Shown one piece after another: positions 34,429 to 43,592 of a stretch of DNA of 64,000 nucleotides. The notes beneath the pieces are model-generated. The model worked only from the letters and a program-made list of their open reading frames with translations, was not told where the DNA came from and made no database searches. Location of the stretch: assembly GCF_900110925.1 (NCBI RefSeq), contig NZ_FOFP01000013.1, forward strand, positions 1 to 64,000, given 5' to 3'. Origin of the DNA: Pseudomonas cuatrocienegasensis (GTDB lineage: Bacteria > Pseudomonadota > Gammaproteobacteria > Pseudomonadales > Pseudomonadaceae). Position numbers and translations under genes: made by a program. Each line of letters begins with the position of its first letter. Position 1 is the first letter of the stretch.

Positions 34429-35534
34429 AGCAGGGCGAAAACTAAAGAGCCAGGGCCGACGGACGCTGTGCAGCAATGTCAGTGCGCTTCTCTTAAGCAA
34501 TGTTGGTGGGTAGTCATGTTTTCGGCAAAGATGGCGATGATTTCAAGCTTGACCCCCTACACAACGCACTGAAAAGCGCACATCACGTCATGACCAAGCT
34601 TGGATTATGGATCCCCATCCAAAGGCCTCGAGTAATACTACAACGACTGTCCCATAAGCTTGGCTATGCCAAAAACTAGCAGTGCCGTTGAAAAATCACT
34701 TGCATTTCAAGGCTCAGCCAACGGCCTATCAGCAGTACCACACGAAAAGGGCGCTCCGACTGGAGCGCCCTTTTCGCTTGTAGTGTTTTTACAGTGAACC
34801 ACAGATCCCCGATGCAACCCTGTCTCAGAGCCTGCTCACATCCAGAGTTCTTATAGCGCTTGTGCTGACGTACATTTTTCCCGTGCGGATTGCACCACCT
34901 AGGTAGCGTGGCGTACGTTATTTGGAACATCATTAACCAGGCACCCAAGTCGTTTTTCTGGCGACCATTTTTTGGCTTAATTGTTAGCCTTGGAACTTTA
35001 AATGGCTGGCCACTAATATATCTACACTTCTACTGGCTTCACAGCACCTTTAAGAACCTATCAACTGCGCACTTATTGGCCAATCCCCACCGAAGAACGC
35101 ATCCAAAAGTAGCTCGCAGGACGCCGAACATTCTGATAAACCAGTAATTGTTGATGATCAAGCCGGTTGCAGAAAAACTCGAGCATAGTATTGGAAGTAT
35201 CAAATACCCTCAAAGCCACTCCGCGCCAGATGCTAACGCGCTTACCTGAAAAATTGCTAAGCCAGGCGGAAACCAGTCGAAAAACACCTTGAAGCTGTTT
35301 CACATGGGTTTATGCAGGCTCAGAAAACACTTATTGTATCTAGACGATGTCAAACCACGCCTCAACGAGATTTTCCGAACCGACAGCGCAACTAGGCCAC
35401 GAGCAAAGCAGTATCACGACACCATCAGCCACCACCTGTCACACCAATAATAACTACGACCCGAATACCTGCTGCTAAGCAGATGGTTTGAAGACACATC
35501 AACAGACCTGCCCCATTAAAACGAGCATAAACCA
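34429..35534. other. gene-poor boundary between the EPS locus and the rhamnose operon
   Basis: About 1.1 kb with lower G+C than the rfb genes. Two minus-strand open frames (34676-34948 and 35073-35303) lack ribosome sites; the first would run through a perfect terminator hairpin and neither looks like a known protein. I see no IS ends. It probably holds the rfbB promoter near its right end and is otherwise remnant sequence. Confidence 0.5.
34745..34774. terminator. perfect bidirectional terminator
   Basis: AAAAGGGCGCTCC and GGAGCGCCCTTTT form a 13-base perfect stem with a GACT loop, with A and T runs on both sides so that it can work on either strand. It is about 320 bases after the VPLPA-CTERM gene and far from any other gene end, so the gene it once served may be lost. 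Confidence 0.85.
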
Positions 35535-36590
35535 ATGCGTATTCTCATTACCGGCGGGGCTGGATTTATCGGCTCGGCGCTGATTCGTCACCTACTCAAC
35601 GACACCCAGCACCACGTACTAAACCTGGACAAGCTCACCTACGCCGGCAATCTCGAATCGCTGACTGGCGTCGCGAACAATCCGCGCTACAGCTTCCTCC
35701 AAGCCGATATCAGCGACAGTGTGCTGGTAGGTCAGGCACTGGCCGAGTTCCAGCCGGACGCGATCATGCATCTGGCGGCCGAGTCGCATGTAGATCGTTC
35801 CATCGATGGCCCCGCAGCCTTTATCCAAACCAACATTGTCGGCACCTATGCCTTGCTGGAAGCTACTCGCGCCTACTGGCTAGCGCTGAGTGAAGCGCGC
35901 AAGCAGGCCTTTCGCTTCCACCATATTTCCACTGACGAGGTATATGGCGATCTGCATGGCGTTGACGACCTCTTTACCGAAAGCACGCCCTATGCACCCA
36001 GCTCGCCATATTCGGCGAGCAAGGCTGCCTCCGACCATCTGGTTCGCGCCTGGCACCGTACCTATGGCCTGCCGGTACTGCTGACCAATTGCTCGAACAA
36101 TTATGGCCCCTATCATTTCCCGGAGAAGCTTATCCCGCTTGTGATCCTCAACGCCCTGGATGGCAAGCCCCTACCGGTGTATGGCAACGGCCAGCAGGTG
36201 CGCGACTGGCTGTATGTAGAGGATCATGCCCGCGCCCTGCTCAAGGTAGTGACAGAGGGCCGGGTGAGCGAGACTTACAACATTGGCGGGCACAACGAAC
36301 AGACCAATCTGCATGTAGTAGAGAGCATCTGCGCGCTACTTGACGAGCTAGCACCGCGACAGATCGGTACCTACAAGGATCTCATCAAATTCGTACAGGA
36401 TCGTCCCGGCCATGATCTGCGTTACGCAATCGACGCTGGCAAGATCGCACGCGAATTAGGCTGGGCACCCGAGGAAACCTTTGCCAGCGGCTTGCGCAAG
36501 ACCGTACGTTGGTATCTCGACAACCTCGACTGGTGCCGCCGCGTGCAAGACGGCAGCTATCAACGTGAACGACTGGGAGCTTCTTTATGA
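35535..36590 (+). CDS. rfbB: dTDP-glucose 4,6-dehydratase
   Basis: A 351-residue NAD-dependent short-chain dehydrogenase: GGAGFIGSALIRHLL, MHLAAESHVDRSIDGP, HISTDEVYGDL (catalytic T-D-E), SPYSASKAASDHLVRAWHRT (Y-x3-K), TNCSNNYGPYHFPEKLIPL, and RPGHDLRYAIDA. All the family's active residues are present. It makes dTDP-4-keto-6-deoxyglucose, step 2 of dTDP-L-rhamnose synthesis. It heads an operon of four genes each overlapping the next by four bases. Also named rmlB. Confidence 0.97.
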   Translation: MRILITGGAGFIGSALIRHLLNDTQHHVLNLDKLTYAGNLESLTGVANNPRYSFLQADISDSVLVGQALAEFQPDAIMHLAAESHVDRSIDGPAAFIQTNIVGTYALLEATRAYWLALSEARKQAFRFHHISTDEVYGDLHGVDDLFTESTPYAPSSPYSASKAASDHLVRAWHRTYGLPVLLTNCSNNYGPYHFPEKLIPLVILNALDGKPLPVYGNGQQVRDWLYVEDHARALLKVVTEGRVSETYNIGGHNEQTNLHVVESICALLDELAPRQIGTYKDLIKFVQDRPGHDLRYAIDAGKIARELGWAPEETFASGLRKTVRWYLDNLDWCRRVQDGSYQRERLGASL

Positions 36591-37459
36591 AAGGAATAAT
36601 TCTCGCCGGCGGGTCTGGCAGTCGCCTGCACCCGATCACCCTGGGGGTGTCGAAGCAGCTATTACCGATCTACGACAAGCCGATGATTTATTACCCGATC
36701 TCAGTGCTAATGCTCGCTGACATCCGCGACATTCTGATCATATCCACACCCGTGGATCTGCCTAACTTTCAGAAGATGCTCGGTGACGGTAGTCAGTTCG
36801 GCGTGCGTTTCGTTTACGCCGAACAACCGGCACCGGAAGGTCTGGCCCAGGCCTTTCTGATCGGCGAGTCATTCATCGGTAAAGATCCTGTCTGCCTCAT
36901 CCTCGGCGACAATATCTTTCACGGTCAGCACTTCACAGAGAAACTCCGGCGCGCCGCCACCGAACCCAGCGGTGCGACGATTTTCGGCTATTGGGTCAAG
37001 GACCCAGAACGCTTCGGCGTGGTCGAGTTCGACCCCAGCGGCCGGGCCATATCTATTGAGGAAAAACCGGCCAAGGCGAAATCCAGCTACGCCGTCACCG
37101 GTCTGTATTTTTACGACAACGATGTGATCAATATCGCCAAGGCGGTCAAGCCCTCGCCACGCGGCGAACTCGAGATCACTGACATCAACAACGCCTACCT
37201 TGAGCGTGGCGACCTACATGTTGAGTGCTTCGGTCGGGGCTTCGCCTGGCTCGATACAGGCACTCACGACAGCCTGCTGGATGCCTCGCAATACGTGCAG
37301 ACCATCGAACACCGCCAGGGCCTGAAAGTTGCGTGCCTTGAAGAAATTGCGTTCAACAATGGCTGGATCAGCAAGCAACAGCTACTTAAACAGGCCGAGG
37401 TCTTCGGCAAAACCGGCTACGGCCAATACCTGTACAAGCTTTCGGAGGAGCATCCATGA
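36587..37459 (+). CDS. rfbA: glucose-1-phosphate thymidylyltransferase
   Basis: A 290-residue nucleotidyltransferase with the signature GIILAGGSGSRLHPITLGVS at the N-terminus, the metal-binding LGDNIFHG, YFYDNDVINIAKAVKPSPRG, LEITDINNAYL and LDTGTHDSLLDAS. It joins dTTP and glucose-1-phosphate, step 1 of dTDP-rhamnose synthesis, and is normally inhibited by dTDP-rhamnose. ATGA overlaps with rfbB and rfbC. Also named rmlA. Confidence 0.97.
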   Translation: MKGIILAGGSGSRLHPITLGVSKQLLPIYDKPMIYYPISVLMLADIRDILIISTPVDLPNFQKMLGDGSQFGVRFVYAEQPAPEGLAQAFLIGESFIGKDPVCLILGDNIFHGQHFTEKLRRAATEPSGATIFGYWVKDPERFGVVEFDPSGRAISIEEKPAKAKSSYAVTGLYFYDNDVINIAKAVKPSPRGELEITDINNAYLERGDLHVECFGRGFAWLDTGTHDSLLDASQYVQTIEHRQGLKVACLEEIAFNNGWISKQQLLKQAEVFGKTGYGQYLYKLSEEHP

Positions 37460-38001
37460 AGGTGATTGCCAGCGAACTGCCGGAGGTGCTGATCCTCGAA
37501 CCCCAGCTGTTCGGCGACGAACGTGGTTTCTTCTACGAGAGTTTTAACGCCCGCGCCTTTGCCGAGGCCACCGGCCTGAACCGCGAGTTCGTCCAAGACA
37601 ACCACTCGCGCTCGCAGCGCGGTGTCCTGCGCGGCCTGCACTACCAACTGCAACAAGCACAGGGCAAGCTGGTGCGGGTCACCGCGGGCGAGGTATACGA
37701 CATAGCGGTGGATATTCGCCGTAGCTCGTCGACCTTTGGCCAGTGGGCCGGCGTGCATCTGTCTGCCGAGAACAAACGTCAGCTGTGGATTCCCGAAGGC
37801 TTCGCCCACGGCTTTCTGGTGCTCAGCGAGTTCGCCGAGTTCCTCTATAAGACCACTGACTACTATGCACCGCAGCACGAGCGCTGCATACGCTGGGACG
37901 ACCCGCAGCTGGCCATCGACTGGCCGCTGACAACAGCACCCATCCTCTCGGGCAAAGACCAGGCAGGCGCTGCGCTGGCCGCTGCCGAGCTGTTCCCATG
38001 A
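37456..38001 (+). CDS. rfbC: dTDP-4-dehydrorhamnose 3,5-epimerase
   Basis: A 181-residue cupin-fold enzyme. It contains GFFYESFNARAFAEATGL, FVQDNHSRSQRGVLRGLHYQ with the catalytic histidine, KLVRVTAGEVYDIAVDIRRS, WIPEGFAHGFLVLSEFAEF and the Y-containing YKTTDYYAPQHERCIRWDDP. It acts on dTDP-4-keto-6-deoxyglucose, step 3. It overlaps both neighbours by four bases. Also named rmlC. Confidence 0.97.
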   Translation: MKVIASELPEVLILEPQLFGDERGFFYESFNARAFAEATGLNREFVQDNHSRSQRGVLRGLHYQLQQAQGKLVRVTAGEVYDIAVDIRRSSSTFGQWAGVHLSAENKRQLWIPEGFAHGFLVLSEFAEFLYKTTDYYAPQHERCIRWDDPQLAIDWPLTTAPILSGKDQAGAALAAAELFP

Positions 38002-38867
38002 GCATCCTGCTGATCGGCGAGCACGGCCAAGTCAGCCGTGAGTTGCAACGCTGCCTGTCTGGTATGTCGGATCTGGTAGTGCGCGGCAGCGCCCAGCTCG
38101 ACCTGGGCAACAGCGCGCAGATCCGCGAGCAGGTGCAGGCGCTGCGCCCACAGCTGATCATCAATGCAGCCGCCTATACCGCCGTCGATCTGGCTGAGAG
38201 CGAACAGGAGCGGGCCTTTGCGATCAACGCCGAAGCACCCGGCCTACTCGCCGAACTGGCCGCCGAGCTGCATGCGCCGCTGATCCACTACTCCACCGAT
38301 TACGTCTTCGATGGCAGCCTTGACCGCCCCTACCGCGAGACCGACGCCCCCAACCCACTCAACGTCTATGGTCGCAGCAAACTCGCTGGCGAGCAGGCGA
38401 TTGCCCGCGTCGGCGGTGCGCACCTGATCCTGCGCACCAGTTGGGTCTACGCCAACCATGGGCGCAACTTCCTGCTGACCCTGCAGCGCCTGCTGCAAAC
38501 CCGCGAGCAGGTCAGCGTGGTCAGCGATCAGATCGGCGCGCCGACCTGGGCCGGCAGCATCGCCCAGGCCACCGCCGAGTTGATCCAGCAATGGTTGACT
38601 GGTCAGCCCGGCAGCTGGGGGATTCATCACCTGACCGCCCAGGGCGAGACCTCATGGTTCGGCTTTGCCGAAGCGATTGGCGACACGCTGCGCGAGGCCG
38701 GCCAGCCCTGCGCACGCCTGCTGCCCATCAGCAGCGCCGAGTACCCGACTGCAGCACCGCGCCCGCTCAACTCACGCCTGGACTGCAGCCAGCTGCAAGC
38801 CGACTGGCGCATCCAGTTGCCGCATTGGCGCGAGGGCCTGACGGCCTGTCTGAGTCACTCAGACTGA
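37998..38867 (+). CDS. rfbD: dTDP-4-dehydrorhamnose reductase
   Basis: A 289-residue short-chain dehydrogenase: LLIGEHGQVSRELQRCL in place of the usual G-x-x-G-x-x-G, NAAAYTAVDLAESE, STDYVFDGS, YGRSKLAGEQAI (Y-x3-K) and LRTSWVYANHGRNFLLTL. It makes dTDP-L-rhamnose, the last step. Gene order here is B-A-C-D, whereas from memory P. aeruginosa PAO1 has B-D-A-C next to dctB. Also named rmlD. Confidence 0.95.
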   Translation: MSILLIGEHGQVSRELQRCLSGMSDLVVRGSAQLDLGNSAQIREQVQALRPQLIINAAAYTAVDLAESEQERAFAINAEAPGLLAELAAELHAPLIHYSTDYVFDGSLDRPYRETDAPNPLNVYGRSKLAGEQAIARVGGAHLILRTSWVYANHGRNFLLTLQRLLQTREQVSVVSDQIGAPTWAGSIAQATAELIQQWLTGQPGSWGIHHLTAQGETSWFGFAEAIGDTLREAGQPCARLLPISSAEYPTAAPRPLNSRLDCSQLQADWRIQLPHWREGLTACLSHSD

Positions 38868-38876
38868 TGTGAGCAA

Positions 38877-38897
38877 CCGCCAGTCCGGCGGGTTTTC
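38877..38897 (+). terminator. terminator after the rhamnose operon
   Basis: CCGCC and GGCGG pair around AGTCC(G) and are followed by TTTT, ten bases after the rfbD stop. Confidence 0.6.
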
Positions 38898-38954
38898 CTG
38901 CCGGATAAAAAGCGAACGTGCATAATGCGCCGGTTCCCCCGGCGCTCAGTTTCC

Positions 38955-40769
38955 ATGACCTCACCCACCCGCACTCCCAAACGCCTACGCTGGCGCAGCC
39001 TGGTCATCCTCGCGCTGCTGCTGACGCCACTGCTCTGGCCCCTGCAACAACTCGCGCAGCGCTACTACAGCGGCGTGCTGGCCGAGCAGAACCGCCAGAC
39101 CCTCGACCTCTACGTCGCCAACCTGCTCGGCACCCTGCGCCGCTACGAAATTCTGCCGCAGATTCTCGGCGACTTGCCCGACCTGCGCCGCGTGCTTGAA
39201 GCGCCCGACGATGGCCAGGCGCTGAACAGCGCCAATCGCCTGCTGCAGCGCATCCGCGAACAGACCGGGGCAGACGTCATTTACCTGATGGCGCCTTCGG
39301 GCAACACTCTGGCCACCTCCAACTGGGACCAGGAAGACAGCTTCGTGGCGCGCAATTTCGCCTTCCGCCCGTATTTTCGCGAAGCCATCGCAGGGCGCGT
39401 CGGGCGCTTCTTCGGCCTGGGCACCACGTCAGGCAAGCGCGGCTATTACTTCGCCGCAGCCGTGCGCGACGGCGAGCGCAACCTCGGCGCGCTGGTGGTC
39501 AAGGTCGACCTTGACCACACCGAAACCCTGTGGGGCAACACCCCCGAGCAACTGCTGGTGACCGATGCCAACGGCGTGGTGATCCTCACCTCGCGCAGCG
39601 ACTGGCGCTTCCATGCCAGCCGCCCGCTGGACGCCGCCGAGCGCGCCGCCATCGCCGCCAACATCCCCTACCCGACCCAGTCGCCACCACCGCTGCGCCT
39701 GGAAGAAAGCGCCTGGATCCGCCAGGACCGCACGCTCGAAGAAACCGGTTGGACCGTCAGCATCCTCGCCCCACGCGCCCTGGTCGACCGTCCGGTACGC
39801 ACCGCCGTAGCCATCGGCGGCGGCGCCCTGCTGGTGCTTCTGTTGCTGCTCGGCCTGATGATGATGCGCCGGCGTCACTACCTGGAACGCATTGCACTCG
39901 ACACCCGTGCGCGCCAAGAGCTGGAGCAGCGCGTGCAGGCGCGCACCCAGGACCTGGAACTGCTCAACAGCCGCCTCAAACAGGAAGTGCTGGAGCGTGA
40001 ACACGCGCAGCAGGAGCTGGTGCGCGCCCAGGATGAGCTGGTTCAGGCTGGCAAACTCTCGGCCCTCGGTACCATGAGCGCAAGCATCAGCCATGAGCTC
40101 AACCAACCCCTGGCAGCGATCCGCAGCTATGCCGACAACGCTGGCGTGTTGCTCGACCATGGGCGCACCGATGACGCTCGCGGCAACCTCAAGCTGATCA
40201 GCCAACTGACCGAGCGCATGGCCTCGATCATCGCCCACCTGCGCGCCTTCGCCCGTCGCGACCGCCATGCGCCGGAGAGCGTGGCCCTGCAGCCCGCCAT
40301 CGATGACGCGCTGTCGCTGCTGGTCAAGCGCCGCCGCACTCTGGATGTCGAGCTGATCCGCGACCTGCCCGATGCCAATCTCTGGGTCCAGGCCGGGGAA
40401 ACCCGCCTGCGCCAGGTGCTCGGCAACCTGTTGGCCAACGCCTTCGACGCCCTGGCCGAGCGCCCCCAACCACGACGCATCTGGATCAGTACCGAGCTGA
40501 CCGCCGACGGTGTCGACCTGCACCTGCGCGACAACGGCCCAGGCTTCAGCCAGGACGCCTTGATGCGCGCCCGCGAACCCTTCTTCACCACCAAAACCAG
40601 CGCCCAGGGCCTCGGCCTCGGCCTGGCGATCTGCGATGCTCTGATGCGCGCCCTGGGCGGCGAACTGCTGTTCGCCAATCACCCCGAGGGCGGCGCCCTG
40701 CTTACCCTGCGCCTGCGCGCCGGCGCCCCTGGCGTCAACACGCAGCCATCCGAGGACCTTGCCCAATGA
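38955..40769 (+). CDS. dctB: C4-dicarboxylate sensor histidine kinase
   Basis: A 604-residue membrane kinase: helix near residues 15-35, a periplasmic double-Cache-type sensing domain (residues 36-275, with TTSGKRGYYFAAAVRDGERN), a second helix, coiled coil, the H-box ASISHELNQPLAAIRSYADN, then N, G1 (DNGPGFS) and G2 (GLGLGLAICDAL) boxes. It senses succinate, malate or fumarate and phosphorylates DctD, encoded four bases into its own end. I start at ATG 38955; ATG 38925 would add ten residues and sits in a hairpin. Neither has a strong ribosome site. Confidence 0.93.
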   Translation: MTSPTRTPKRLRWRSLVILALLLTPLLWPLQQLAQRYYSGVLAEQNRQTLDLYVANLLGTLRRYEILPQILGDLPDLRRVLEAPDDGQALNSANRLLQRIREQTGADVIYLMAPSGNTLATSNWDQEDSFVARNFAFRPYFREAIAGRVGRFFGLGTTSGKRGYYFAAAVRDGERNLGALVVKVDLDHTETLWGNTPEQLLVTDANGVVILTSRSDWRFHASRPLDAAERAAIAANIPYPTQSPPPLRLEESAWIRQDRTLEETGWTVSILAPRALVDRPVRTAVAIGGGALLVLLLLLGLMMMRRRHYLERIALDTRARQELEQRVQARTQDLELLNSRLKQEVLEREHAQQELVRAQDELVQAGKLSALGTMSASISHELNQPLAAIRSYADNAGVLLDHGRTDDARGNLKLISQLTERMASIIAHLRAFARRDRHAPESVALQPAIDDALSLLVKRRRTLDVELIRDLPDANLWVQAGETRLRQVLGNLLANAFDALAERPQPRRIWISTELTADGVDLHLRDNGPGFSQDALMRAREPFFTTKTSAQGLGLGLAICDALMRALGGELLFANHPEGGALLTLRLRAGAPGVNTQPSEDLAQ

Positions 40770-42151
40770 CCGCTATCGATGCCCGCACCCACGTGCTGCT
40801 GATCGACGACGACCCCCACCTGCGCCAGGCGCTCAGCCAGACCCTGGACCTCGCCGGGCTCAAGGTCGCCAGCCTGGCCGATGCCCAGGACGTAGCCGGG
40901 CGTATCGAGCGTGACTGGCCGGGCGTGGTGGTCAGCGACATCCGCATGCCCGGCGTCGACGGCCTGGAACTGCTGCAGCAACTGCACGAACAGGACCCCG
41001 ATTTACCGGTGCTGCTGATCACCGGCCACGGCGATGTGCCGCTGGCGGTGCAGGCCATGCGCGCCGGCGCCTACGACTTTCTTGAGAAACCCTTCGCCAG
41101 CGAGGACCTGCTCGACAGCGTGCGTCGCGCCCTGGCCCTGCGCCGCCTGGTGCTGGACAACCGCAGCCTGCGCCTGGCCCTGACCGACCGTCAGGAACTG
41201 TCGGCGCGCCTGGTCGGCCAATCCGCACCCATGCAGCGCCTGCGCGAGCAGATCGGCGCTTTGGCCGGAATCAGCACCGACGTACTGATTCTCGGCGAGA
41301 CCGGCGCTGGCAAAGAGGTGGTCGCCCGCGCCCTGCATGATCTGTCCAACCGCCGCGACGGCCCCTTTGTCGCGATCAACGCCGGTGCGCTGGCCGAGTC
41401 GGTGGTCGAAAGCGAGCTGTTCGGCCACGAGCCGGGCGCCTTCACCGGCGCGCAAAAGCGCCGCATCGGCAAGTTCGAGTTCGCCAATGGCGGCACGCTG
41501 TTCCTCGATGAAATCGAAAGCATGAGCCTGGATGTGCAGGTCAAGCTGCTGCGCCTGCTGCAGGAACGCGTGGTCGAGCGCCTGGGCGGCAATCAGTTGA
41601 TCCCACTGGATATCCGCGTGATCGCCGCGACCAAGGAAGACCTGCGCCAGGCCGCCGATCAGGGCCGCTTCCGTGCCGACCTGTATTACCGCCTCAACGT
41701 CGCGCCACTGCGCATTCCCGCGCTACGCGAACGGGGCGAGGACACCCTGGTGCTGTTCCAGCACTTCACCGCTGCGGCCAGCACCCGGCATGGCCTGCCA
41801 GCCCGTGAACTGCAGCCAGGGCAGCGCGCCCTGCTCCTGCGTCACCCCTGGCCAGGCAATGTGCGCGAATTGCAGAACGCCGCCGAGCGCTTCGCCCTGG
41901 GCCTCGATCTCGGCCTGGAACTGAGCCTGGACAGCCACCTGAGTAATGCACCGCTGGGCGGTAACCTCAGCGAACAGGTCGAAGCCTTCGAGCGCGCCCT
42001 GATTGCCGCCGAGTTGACTCGCGCGCATACCTCGCTGCGCAGCCTGGCCGAAGCCCTGGGCGTGCCGCGTAAAACCCTGCATGACAAATTGCGCAAACAC
42101 GGCCTGAGCTTCGCCGACTATGGCGGAAATCCGCCAGAAGAAAGCGACTGA
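40766..42151 (+). CDS. dctD: sigma-54-dependent C4-dicarboxylate response regulator
   Basis: A 461-residue NtrC-type regulator: receiver domain (Asp58 in VVVSDIRMPGVDG, Lys in FLEKPF), AAA+ domain with Walker A GETGAGKE, the sigma-54 contact loop GAFTGA, Walker B GGTLFLDEI, and a Fis-type helix-turn-helix at the end (SLRSLAEALGVPRKTLHDKL). Paired with DctB. It is expected to act on the -24/-12 promoter at 42299 that drives dctPQM. Confidence 0.95.
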   Translation: MTAIDARTHVLLIDDDPHLRQALSQTLDLAGLKVASLADAQDVAGRIERDWPGVVVSDIRMPGVDGLELLQQLHEQDPDLPVLLITGHGDVPLAVQAMRAGAYDFLEKPFASEDLLDSVRRALALRRLVLDNRSLRLALTDRQELSARLVGQSAPMQRLREQIGALAGISTDVLILGETGAGKEVVARALHDLSNRRDGPFVAINAGALAESVVESELFGHEPGAFTGAQKRRIGKFEFANGGTLFLDEIESMSLDVQVKLLRLLQERVVERLGGNQLIPLDIRVIAATKEDLRQAADQGRFRADLYYRLNVAPLRIPALRERGEDTLVLFQHFTAAASTRHGLPARELQPGQRALLLRHPWPGNVRELQNAAERFALGLDLGLELSLDSHLSNAPLGGNLSEQVEAFERALIAAELTRAHTSLRSLAEALGVPRKTLHDKLRKHGLSFADYGGNPPEESD

Positions 42152-42171
42152 GTGGCGACCTATCGCCACTC
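42150..42171 (+). terminator. hairpin at the dctD stop codon
   Basis: GAGTGGCGA and TCGCCACTC form a perfect nine-base stem with a four-base loop, beginning inside the TGA. There is no T run, so it may stabilise the 3' end rather than terminate. Confidence 0.4.
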
Positions 42172-42298
42172 CGCATCAAGCTCGCACGGAACCCGCATTA
42201 ATCGTGTCCCCTGCCGCGCTGCGCCAATACGCCGCAGCCCGCACTGCCAGGGCCGTCTAATAGGTTGATCGACAACAGTGGCCGGCCTACTGGCAACC

Positions 42299-42314
42299 TG
42301 GCATGAGCGTTGCT
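42299..42314 (+). promoter_or_regulatory. sigma-54 (-24/-12) promoter of dctPQM
   Basis: TGGCATGAGCGTTGCT matches the RpoN consensus TGGCAC-N5-TTGCW at all but one position, with GG and GC exactly 10 bases apart. Transcription would start near 42325, about 140 bases before dctP. The site lies in the 313-base gap (42152-42464) after dctD, which should also hold DctD binding sites; I could not identify a clear pair. Confidence 0.8.
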
Positions 42315-42464
42315 GTATCGACTGCCAGGCGACCCCCAACAAGTACAAGTCAAGGCGCTCGCAGTTTCCGCCCGCCGTTTTTCGGCAGGCCGCCTAGACT
42401 TGCTCTTGTTCGCCCGATTCGGCGCCCTGCGCCAACGCATAATCACAACAAGAGGAAGCATCGC

Positions 42465-43457
42465 ATGTTCAAACTGACTGCCAAGGCGCTGGCTTGCGCC
42501 CTGTCGCTGAGCATCGCTGGTATGGCCCAGGCGGCCGACCCGATCGTCATCAAATTCTCCCACGTCGTTGCCGACCACACGCCGAAAGGCCAAGGTGCCG
42601 TGCTGTTCAAGAAGCTCGCTGAAGAGCGTCTGGGCGACAAGGTCAAGGTCGAGGTCTACCCGAACTCCTCGCTGTTTGGCGACGGCAAGGAAATGGAAGC
42701 CCTGCTGCTCGGCGACGTGCAACTGATCGCACCATCGCTGGCCAAGTTCGAGCAGTACACCAAGCAAATCCAGGTGTTCGACCTGCCGTTCCTGTTCCAG
42801 GACATGGCTGCTGTTGACCGTTTCCAGCAGAGCCCTGAAGGTCAGGCCCTGCTGAAGTCGATGGAAGACAAGAACATCACCGGTCTGGCTTACTGGCACA
42901 ACGGCCTCAAGCAGCTGTCGGCCAACAAGGCACTGTACGAGCCGAAAGATGCCCGTGGTCTGAAGTTCCGCGTACAGGCTTCTGCCGTACTGGAAGAGCA
43001 GTTCAAGGCCGTGCGCGCCAACCCGCGTAAAATGAGCTTCGCCGAGGTTTACCAGGGCCTGCAGACTGGCGTTGTCAACGGTGCCGAGAACCCCTACTCG
43101 AACATCTACAGCCAGAAAATGCACGAAGTGCAGAAGTTCATCACCGAATCCAACCACGGTGTTCTGGACTACATGCTGATCACCAACACCAAGTTCTGGA
43201 ACGGCCTGCCTGAAGATGTACGCAGCGAGCTGGACAAGATCATCGTGGAAGTGACTGCTGAAGTGAACAAGCAGGCTGGCGCGCTGAACGACGGCGACAA
43301 GCAGCGCATCATCGACGCCAAAACCACCGAAATCATTACCCTGACCCCTGAGCAGCGTAATGAATGGCGCGATGCCATGAAGCCGGTGTGGAGCAAGTTC
43401 GAAGCTGAGATCGGCGCTGACCTGATCAAAGCTGCAGACGCCGCAAACCAGCAGTAA
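42465..43457 (+). CDS. dctP: TRAP transporter C4-dicarboxylate binding protein
   Basis: A 330-residue periplasmic binding protein. Signal peptide to residue 22 (SIAGMAQA); the mature part has IVIKFSHVVADHTPKGQGAV, VKVEVYPNSSLFGDGKEMEA, VFDLPFLFQD, LKFRVQASAVLEEQFKAVRA (conserved Arg for carboxylate) and NGAENPYSNIYSQKMHEVQK. AGAGGAAG precedes the ATG. It delivers malate, succinate or fumarate to DctQM. Confidence 0.96.
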   Translation: MFKLTAKALACALSLSIAGMAQAADPIVIKFSHVVADHTPKGQGAVLFKKLAEERLGDKVKVEVYPNSSLFGDGKEMEALLLGDVQLIAPSLAKFEQYTKQIQVFDLPFLFQDMAAVDRFQQSPEGQALLKSMEDKNITGLAYWHNGLKQLSANKALYEPKDARGLKFRVQASAVLEEQFKAVRANPRKMSFAEVYQGLQTGVVNGAENPYSNIYSQKMHEVQKFITESNHGVLDYMLITNTKFWNGLPEDVRSELDKIIVEVTAEVNKQAGALNDGDKQRIIDAKTTEIITLTPEQRNEWRDAMKPVWSKFEAEIGADLIKAADAANQQ

Positions 43458-43473
43458 ACGAAAGGAATCGTAG

Positions 43474-43499
43474 GGTGGGTACGCCGTTGGCGGCCCACC
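43474..43499 (+). repeat. hairpin element between dctP and dctQ
   Basis: GGTGGG and CCCACC enclose a second stem CGCC-GTT-GGCG. This kind of GTAGGGTGGGT element is a recurring intergenic repeat in this group of pseudomonads. In TRAP operons a hairpin after the binding-protein gene usually raises dctP mRNA over dctQM. Confidence 0.6.
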
Positions 43500-43592
43500 G
43501 GACTGTGCCTGCACAGCCCACATCCTGATGGTGGGCAGGGCCTTGCGCCCTTGGCCCCTACGTCTTTCTTGGTTCACCGGGAGAATTTATCG

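Noticed and set aside
34676..34948. 90-codon open frame on the minus strand
   Set aside because: It reads through a perfect terminator hairpin, has no ribosome site and no recognisable features.
35073..35303. 76-codon open frame on the minus strand
   Set aside because: No ribosome site, no neighbours, and composition like non-coding sequence.
39429..40766. 445-codon open frame on the minus strand
   Set aside because: It is antisense to dctB, with low-complexity composition rich in G, A, Q and H, and no ribosome site.
43474..43499. Possible riboswitch or small RNA between dctP and dctQ
   Set aside because: The fold is a simple double stem typical of intergenic repeats; no riboswitch core is visible.
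42198..43577. 459-codon open frame on the minus strand
   Set aside because: It covers dctP and the sigma-54 promoter and shows no recognisable protein.
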